Shown: positions 6,749-9,865 of the stretch, in pieces | Position numbering within the stretch: the stretch's first letter is position 1 | How the letters are laid out: each line of letters begins with the position of its first letter | NCBI GenBank assembly: GCA_023135545.1 | Contig: JAGLSY010000137.1 | Location: 1 to 9,865 of the forward strand | DNA length: 9,865 nt | Direction: 5' to 3' | From: Thermoplasmata archaeon | Lineage (GTDB): Archaea > Thermoplasmatota > Thermoplasmata > SG8-5 > JAGLSY01 | Made by a program: the position numbers and the translations under genes | The notes under the pieces: generated by a model | Told to the model about the DNA's origin: nothing | Seen by the model: only the letters and a program-made list of their open reading frames with translations | The model's database searches: none

Positions 6749-7807
6749 CTAAAACGCGCCTATGATAGTTTCCAAATCAGCCTGGCTCAACCCCGGATGC
6801 ACCGGCAAACTCAGAACCTCTTTTGCCGCTTCCTCTGAATTATCCAAGCCCTTGCGCCCATAATCAGCCAGCAGGTCGAATTTATGCAACGGCTTCGGAT
6901 AATAAACTCCCGAGCCGACGCCCTTGTCCCTCAACTGCTGGGCCAGGTTGTCCCGGTCCTGCACGCGAATTGTGTACTGGTGGAAGACATGGCGGTAGTT
7001 TTCCGGCACGTAAGGAACTTCGATTCCTTTGGCAGCCAGGCCTTCTGACAGGATGCTGGCGTTTTTTATACGGGCCTCGGTCATTGCATCGAGTTTATCC
7101 AGCTGGACAATTCCTATGGCTGCCGCGATGTCTGTCATCCTGAAGTTGTATCCAAGGAACTCGTAAACATAGCGGTCTGCCATCCCGTGGTTCCTCAGTT
7201 TTCTGGCAGTATCGGCCAGCTCGTCGCTGTTGGTGGTTATCATCCCGCCCTCTCCGGTGGTCATGTTCTTTGTAGGGTAGAAGCTGAATGTGCCGGCGTC
7301 TCCAAAGGAGCCGGTAACTTTTCCGTTTATAGATGCTCCATGGGCCTGACATGAATCCTCCAGAACCTTGAGGCCGTGGTGGGTGGCCAGTTTGTTTATT
7401 TTTGGCATGTCGGCCGCCAGTCCGAAGATATGAACCGGCATGATGGCCTTGGTTCGCGGCGTGATGGCCTTCTCGATGGCCTCGGGTGTGATATTGAAGG
7501 TCTTGGGATCGATATCTGCGAAGACCGGCTTGGCTTTTGTGAACAGTATGGAAGTGGCGCTGGCTACAAAGCTGAAAGGACTGGTTATGACCTCGTCGCC
7601 CTTGCCGATGCCCATGGCCAGCAGTGCGATATGCAATGCCTGGGTTCCGTTACCGACGGCGATGCCGTGCTCGGTCCCGCAATAACTGGCGAATTTTTCC
7701 TCGAGCTCGGCAACCTTCTTTCCCTGGGCCAGCATGCCGGATTGCATGACTTCCTTGACCGCTTCAAACTCCGCATCCCCTATCTGGGGACTGGCTACGT
7801 TTATCAA
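6749..7807 (-). CDS. DegT/DnrJ/EryC1 family sugar aminotransferase (WbpE-like)
   Basis: PLP-dependent transaminase, 352 residues, a normal length for the family. It has the phosphate-binding GNGTQAL (52-58), LEDSCQAHG with Asp151 contacting the pyridine nitrogen, and FSFYPTKNMTTGEGG with the Schiff-base Lys180. With the dehydrogenase and acyltransferase upstream, the likely reaction is amination of a UDP-2-acetamido-3-keto-glucuronate at C3. That is the middle step toward the diacetamido-glucuronate unit of archaeal N-glycans and bacterial O-antigens. The start is a TTG at 7807 preceded by GGGGGC. A near-copy of the first codons with a better site (GGAGG, ATG at 7842) lies just upstream but runs into a stop after 12 codons. 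So the gene has a duplicated, partly degraded 5' end, and its start overlaps that stop as TTGA. It is the last gene of the three-gene operon. Confidence 0.9.
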   Translation of the reverse strand: MINVASPQIGDAEFEAVKEVMQSGMLAQGKKVAELEEKFASYCGTEHGIAVGNGTQALHIALLAMGIGKGDEVITSPFSFVASATSILFTKAKPVFADIDPKTFNITPEAIEKAITPRTKAIMPVHIFGLAADMPKINKLATHHGLKVLEDSCQAHGASINGKVTGSFGDAGTFSFYPTKNMTTGEGGMITTNSDELADTARKLRNHGMADRYVYEFLGYNFRMTDIAAAIGIVQLDKLDAMTEARIKNASILSEGLAAKGIEVPYVPENYRHVFHQYTIRVQDRDNLAQQLRDKGVGSGVYYPKPLHKFDLLADYGRKGLDNSEEAAKEVLSLPVHPGLSQADLETIIGAF

Positions 7808-7858
7808 ATCAAAGCCCCCTGTGGTCTAGCAACATTGATCATATCAAAGCCTCCTGTG
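7784..7858 (-). repeat. Imperfect tandem duplication of the aminotransferase 5' end (period 35)
   Basis: Two copies lie head to tail, offset by 35 bases: 7784-7823 and 7819-7858. On the minus strand each contains a purine-rich ribosome site, GCTTTGAT, and the codons for MINVA-(S/R)-PQ. Over the 36-base core, 28 positions agree. Differences within the codons are ATC/ATA, AAT/AAC, GTT/GTA, GCT/GCC and CCA/CCC (all silent), plus one Arg/Ser change and the ATG/TTG start. The outer copy abuts the acyltransferase; the inner one starts the intact gene. Confidence 0.85.
7804..7842 (-). pseudogene. 12-codon remnant of the aminotransferase start (possible leader mini-ORF)
   Basis: It begins ATG after AGGAGG, one base past the acyltransferase stop, and encodes MINVARPQGALI before TGA. 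The first eight residues match the aminotransferase N-terminus except Arg for Ser. Its TGA overlaps the TTG start of the intact gene (TTGA), so ribosomes ending here could re-initiate. It may be just a scar, or it may now drive coupled translation of a gene with a weaker start. Confidence 0.65.
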
Positions 7859-8464
7859 TTCTGGAGGGACCTCGCCAATTTTTCTGGCCGGCACTCCGGC
7901 CACAATTTCGAAGGGTTGGACGTCCTTTGTTACGACAGCGCCCGAGCCAATGGTCGAATCGGCCCCGACCCTGATGCCTGGTAGTATTGTTGAATTGGCC
8001 CCCAACCTGGCAAATTTCTCGATGTGTGGGCCCACGAGATTGATCTCGCCGCGGCCCATGTATTTATCGTTGGTGAGGCAGGCTCTGGGTCCGATAAAAA
8101 CATCGTCCTCGATCACCGAGTTGGTGGGGATGTAAACGCCGCTCTGTATGGAAACGCGGCTGCCGATCTTGCAGTTGTCCTCGATGATGGTTCCGGAGCC
8201 GATGATGGTCTGGTCCCCGATCTCGGTCTCCTCCCGGATCAGCACATGATGGCCGGTCTGCACCCTGTTGCCTATTTTGACATCGGTGTAGATGACCGTG
8301 TAATCGCGAATCACACAGTTCTCACCGATTACGGCGCCTTTGGTTTCATTCGACCGCCCGGTGATCAATAACTCCTTGTCATGCTTGCCTGGATGACCGA
8401 TAATTGCTGTTTCGGCTACAAATGTGCCGTCTCCTATTTTGCTGTCTCCCAGAATCGTCATCAT
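7844..8464 (-). CDS. Hexapeptide-repeat (left-handed beta-helix) acyltransferase, WbpD-like
   Basis: 206 residues built almost wholly of hexapeptide repeats (VIGENCVI, KIGNRVQ, EIGDQTIIGSGTII and others), the trimeric left-handed beta-helix of acetyl-CoA dependent sugar acetyltransferases. The segment FIGPRACLTNDKY is typical of the WbpD/WlbB group, which acetylates the 3-amino group of UDP-2-acetamido-3-amino-glucuronate. The end AGVPARKIGEV is the common exit motif of such enzymes. The first ATG lies one base after the dehydrogenase stop, with GGAGTGAT immediately before it. An adjacent second ATG (8461) could be the true start. Its last codons contain the AGGAGG ribosome site of the next gene. 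The substrate is inferred from the neighbours; other amino-sugar acetyltransferases share the fold. Confidence 0.88.
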   Translation of the reverse strand: MMTILGDSKIGDGTFVAETAIIGHPGKHDKELLITGRSNETKGAVIGENCVIRDYTVIYTDVKIGNRVQTGHHVLIREETEIGDQTIIGSGTIIEDNCKIGSRVSIQSGVYIPTNSVIEDDVFIGPRACLTNDKYMGRGEINLVGPHIEKFARLGANSTILPGIRVGADSTIGSGAVVTKDVQPFEIVAGVPARKIGEVPPEHRRL

Positions 8465-8465
8465 A

Positions 8466-9464
8466 TCACTCCATAATAACTCGCTGGCCTGTCTTTATCG
8501 AATCTATTGCGGCGGTGCAGACCTTGATTGTCATCAGGCCGTCCTCACCGGAGACCAGCGGCTTGGTTTTATTGAGAGCTGCACTTAAGAAATCCACCTG
8601 CTCGTTCATCAATGGCTCCTTCTTTTTTATCGATATGTTTCGGATGTCAAATTCTATGGGAATATTGTACATGTTCGAGCGGTCGAACTCTAGTATCTGG
8701 CTCGATGATATTTCCGCACTCTGGCTTATATAATCCAACTCGACAAAGTTCTTCATGCAGGTCAGACTTATCTTCCGCACTTTCATCGGAGTCAGCCAAT
8801 TGACCTCAACGAAACCGGTTGTGCCATCCTCGAAGTCCATCAAAACATTGCAATGATCCTCGAATTCTGCATTTGCCTGCCTGCCTCCGAGCGCATAAAC
8901 ACTCTTTATCGGACTGCCCACAAGATATCTGGTCACGTCGATATCATGAACTCCCAGGTCCATGATAACACCCACATCCCGAATTCTTGCTGGAAAAGAA
9001 CTGACCCGCCTGGCAACGACCGTAACCAGGTCACCGAACTGTCCTGATTGGATGGCTTCCTTGGCGAAGTTCACAACCGGGTTATGGCGCTCGATAAGAC
9101 CGACGGCCAGCGTTAGACCGGCGTCCTTCGCGGCCTGAATGAGCTTTTCCGATTCTTCGATCGTCGAGCATATCGGCTTCTCGATAAGCACATGCTTTCC
9201 AGCGTCGATAGCGTCCATGGCGATTCTGTAGTGGGTTTGTGTGGGGGTGGCCACGGTCACCGCATCGATATCTGTGGCCAGCAGTTCTTTATAATCTGAA
9301 TATGCAGTGGACTTGAATCTGTCGGCAAGGCCTTTTGCAGTTTCGATATCCAGGTCTGCGATTCCGCCTAAAACATCAAGGTCTGAATACACCCTGGCGT
9401 GGTTTTTGCCCATTGAGCCAACACCTATCACTCCTGCTTTTATCCTTCCATCGAATTGGGTCAT
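8466..9464 (-). CDS. Gfo/Idh/MocA family dehydrogenase, probable UDP-sugar 3-dehydrogenase (WbpB-like)
   Basis: NAD(P)-dependent oxidoreductase of 332 residues. The N-terminal Rossmann fold has VIGVGSMGKNH (GxGxxG at 14-19). The family EKP motif with Lys96 (LIEKPICS) and MDLGVHDID with His173/Asp174 supply the catalytic residues. GLIERHNPVV is typical of the UDP-N-acetyl-glucosamine/glucuronate 3-dehydrogenase branch. It would make the 3-keto sugar that the downstream aminotransferase uses. It is first in the operon and needs no leader: its ATG lies where the transcript is expected to begin, about 26 bases from a good TATA box. A matching UDP-sugar 6-dehydrogenase is not in the window and would have to be encoded elsewhere. 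Confidence 0.88.
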   Translation of the reverse strand: MTQFDGRIKAGVIGVGSMGKNHARVYSDLDVLGGIADLDIETAKGLADRFKSTAYSDYKELLATDIDAVTVATPTQTHYRIAMDAIDAGKHVLIEKPICSTIEESEKLIQAAKDAGLTLAVGLIERHNPVVNFAKEAIQSGQFGDLVTVVARRVSSFPARIRDVGVIMDLGVHDIDVTRYLVGSPIKSVYALGGRQANAEFEDHCNVLMDFEDGTTGFVEVNWLTPMKVRKISLTCMKNFVELDYISQSAEISSSQILEFDRSNMYNIPIEFDIRNISIKKKEPLMNEQVDFLSAALNKTKPLVSGEDGLMTIKVCTAAIDSIKTGQRVIME

Positions 9465-9487
9465 GCGGGCGCTTTATGAAATGAAGG

Positions 9488-9500
9488 ATATAAAGGTTTT
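9488..9500 (-). promoter_or_regulatory. BRE/TATA promoter of the sugar operon
   Basis: On the minus strand AAAACC (BRE-like) is followed by TTTATAT. The TATA centre is about 27 bases from the ATG at 9464, so the transcript should start at or within a base or two of the start codon: a leaderless mRNA, common in archaea. There is no ribosome site before the ATG, which fits. Confidence 0.7.
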
Positions 9501-9529
9501 GTTGATATATTGCATAGATGAAAAATACA

Positions 9530-9660
9530 TGCGAGGGACCGGATTTGAACCGGCGAACCACTAAGGAATAGATCTTGAGTCTATCGCCGTTAGCCTTGAA
9601 TGCAAACGCTGTTTTCGTCAGTGGTTGCAGGCCAATTTGACCATGCTTAGCTACCCTCGC
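9530..9660 (-). tRNA. tRNA-Leu(CAA) with a 47-base intron in the D loop
   Basis: On the minus strand the acceptor arms GCGAGGG (9660-9654) and CCCTCGC (9537-9531) pair fully, with discriminator A. The T arm is GCCGG-TTCAAAT-CCGGT. The anticodon arm is ATAGA-CTCAAGA-TCTAT, anticodon CAA at 9577-9575. A 13-base variable region marks a class II tRNA. The D arm is complete only if 9636-9590 is removed, joining GGTCAA to CGGCG; the mature RNA is then 84 bases. At the junctions GGTC pairs with GGCT over four positions, flanked by three-base bulges AAA and AAC, and TTGG pairs with TCAA inside. This is the bulge-helix-bulge cut by the archaeal splicing endonuclease. The position, in the D loop rather than at 37/38, is non-canonical. 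No CCA is encoded. Confidence 0.93.
9590..9636 (-). other. tRNA-Leu D-loop intron
   Basis: 47 bases between exon ends GGTCAA and CGGCG. Cuts after the second base of each three-base bulge reproduce exactly the boundaries needed for a normal D arm. Inside, TGCAA pairs with TTGCA and CTG with CAG, giving a compact hairpin. There is no coding capacity. Confidence 0.85.
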
Positions 9661-9763
9661 ATGCTGGTGTCATCCGCTCAGGCATTAATCGAGATATACC
9701 TCCACATGATAAACCTTGCGGGAACAGGATTTTATACAACTTCCCCAATCACCAGAATACCGC
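9661..9763. promoter_or_regulatory. Divergent tRNA promoter region
   Basis: TTTTATAC at 9730-9737 lies about 30 bases before the tRNA-Val gene and is a good TATA box. For tRNA-Leu, read leftward, GGTATATCT (9700-9692) sits about 35 bases upstream. No gene lies between the two. Confidence 0.5.
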
Positions 9764-9865
9764 GGGCCGGTGGTCTAGGGGTTATGGAAATGCGTAGGCA
9801 TTCCCACCACAACTGACGTCGCCCTTACAAGGCGAAGATCGGCGGTTCAAATCCGCCTCGGCCCA
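9764..9865 (+). tRNA. tRNA-Val(UAC) with a 29-base intron in the D arm
   Basis: Acceptor arms GGGCCGG (9764-9770) and TCGGCCC pair, with one G-U, and the discriminator A is the last base of the window. The anticodon arm is TCGCC-CTTACAA-GGCGA, anticodon TAC at 9826-9828. The T arm GGCGG-TTCAAAT-CCGCC is perfect. The D stem GTC/GAC and a normal D loop form only when 29 bases are removed, giving a standard 73-base class I tRNA. The intron sits at the 3' side of the D loop. Its exact edges can slide by two bases because TG occurs at both ends. This is the second D-arm intron in two adjacent tRNA genes. Confidence 0.93.
9786..9814 (+). other. tRNA-Val D-arm intron
   Basis: One of three equivalent placements that yield the same mature tRNA (shifted by up to one base either way). 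GGAA, a bulged A, and TGC pair with GCATTCC around a GTAG loop. The splice fold is relaxed: GGT (9780-9782) pairs with ACC (9806-9808) beside a TAT bulge, but the 3' bulge is six bases rather than three. ACCAC in the intron could also pair with GTGGT near the tRNA 5' end. Confidence 0.75.

Noticed and set aside
7376..7984. A 202-codon plus-strand open frame across the aminotransferase and acyltransferase
   Set aside because: It lies antisense to two genes with clear family motifs, has no recognisable domain, and is a codon-bias shadow.
7844..8464. Hexapeptide periodicity read as a DNA repeat array
   Set aside because: The periodicity is at protein level only; the DNA units are not similar enough to be a repeat or CRISPR array.
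9590..9636. Placing the tRNA-Leu intron after the D stem (position 25/26) using TTGGC as the D-stem strand
   Set aside because: That leaves 46 bases before the anticodon stem with no matching splice fold, whereas the D-loop placement gives both a normal tRNA and a correct bulge-helix-bulge.

Overview
The window is archaeal and most likely euryarchaeal. The evidence is a topoisomerase VI gene pair, a deoxyhypusine synthase, TATA/BRE-like promoters, Shine-Dalgarno motifs of the GGAGGTGATC type, and two tRNA genes whose mature forms appear only after removing short introns with endonuclease-type folds. A Thermoplasmatota-like lineage is possible, but nothing here fixes the taxon.

Layout, left to right. 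(1) 1-887, minus: deoxyhypusine synthase, whose last residues run off the window. (2) 888-1231: a divergent intergenic region with a TATA box for that gene, a 13-bp palindrome and a hairpin ahead of top6B. (3) 1232-4449, plus: top6B then top6A, the ATPase and DNA-cleaving subunits of topoisomerase VI. (4) 4450-4642: a hairpin/T-tract segment followed by a second, silent copy of the last 29 codons of top6A. (5) 4643-6629, plus: an AT-rich island with two overlapping genes, a PIN-GNAT-EVE/PUA-like multidomain protein and a small ASCH-domain protein. (6) 6630-6748: a G-rich gap between convergent genes. (7) 9464-6749, minus: a tight three-gene nucleotide-sugar operon (Gfo/Idh dehydrogenase, hexapeptide acyltransferase, DegT aminotransferase), matching the steps that make a 2,3-diacetamido-glucuronate UDP-sugar used in archaeal protein glycans. 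(8) 9530-9865: divergent tRNA-Leu(CAA) and tRNA-Val(UAC), each with an intron inside the D arm.

Two things stand out. First, the top6A 3' end and the aminotransferase 5' end are each present twice, side by side. In both pairs almost all differences are synonymous. These two junctions bracket the AT-rich PIN/ASCH cargo. This resembles insertion or allele exchange in which a gene end is restored from a diverged source, as the e14 prophage does in E. coli icd. Second, the cargo joins a predicted RNase (PIN), an acetyltransferase (GNAT) and a PUA-like reader domain in one chain, translationally coupled to an ASCH protein. That is a plausible uncharacterised RNA-targeting, toxin-like or defence module.

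No integrase, transposase or CRISPR array is visible.
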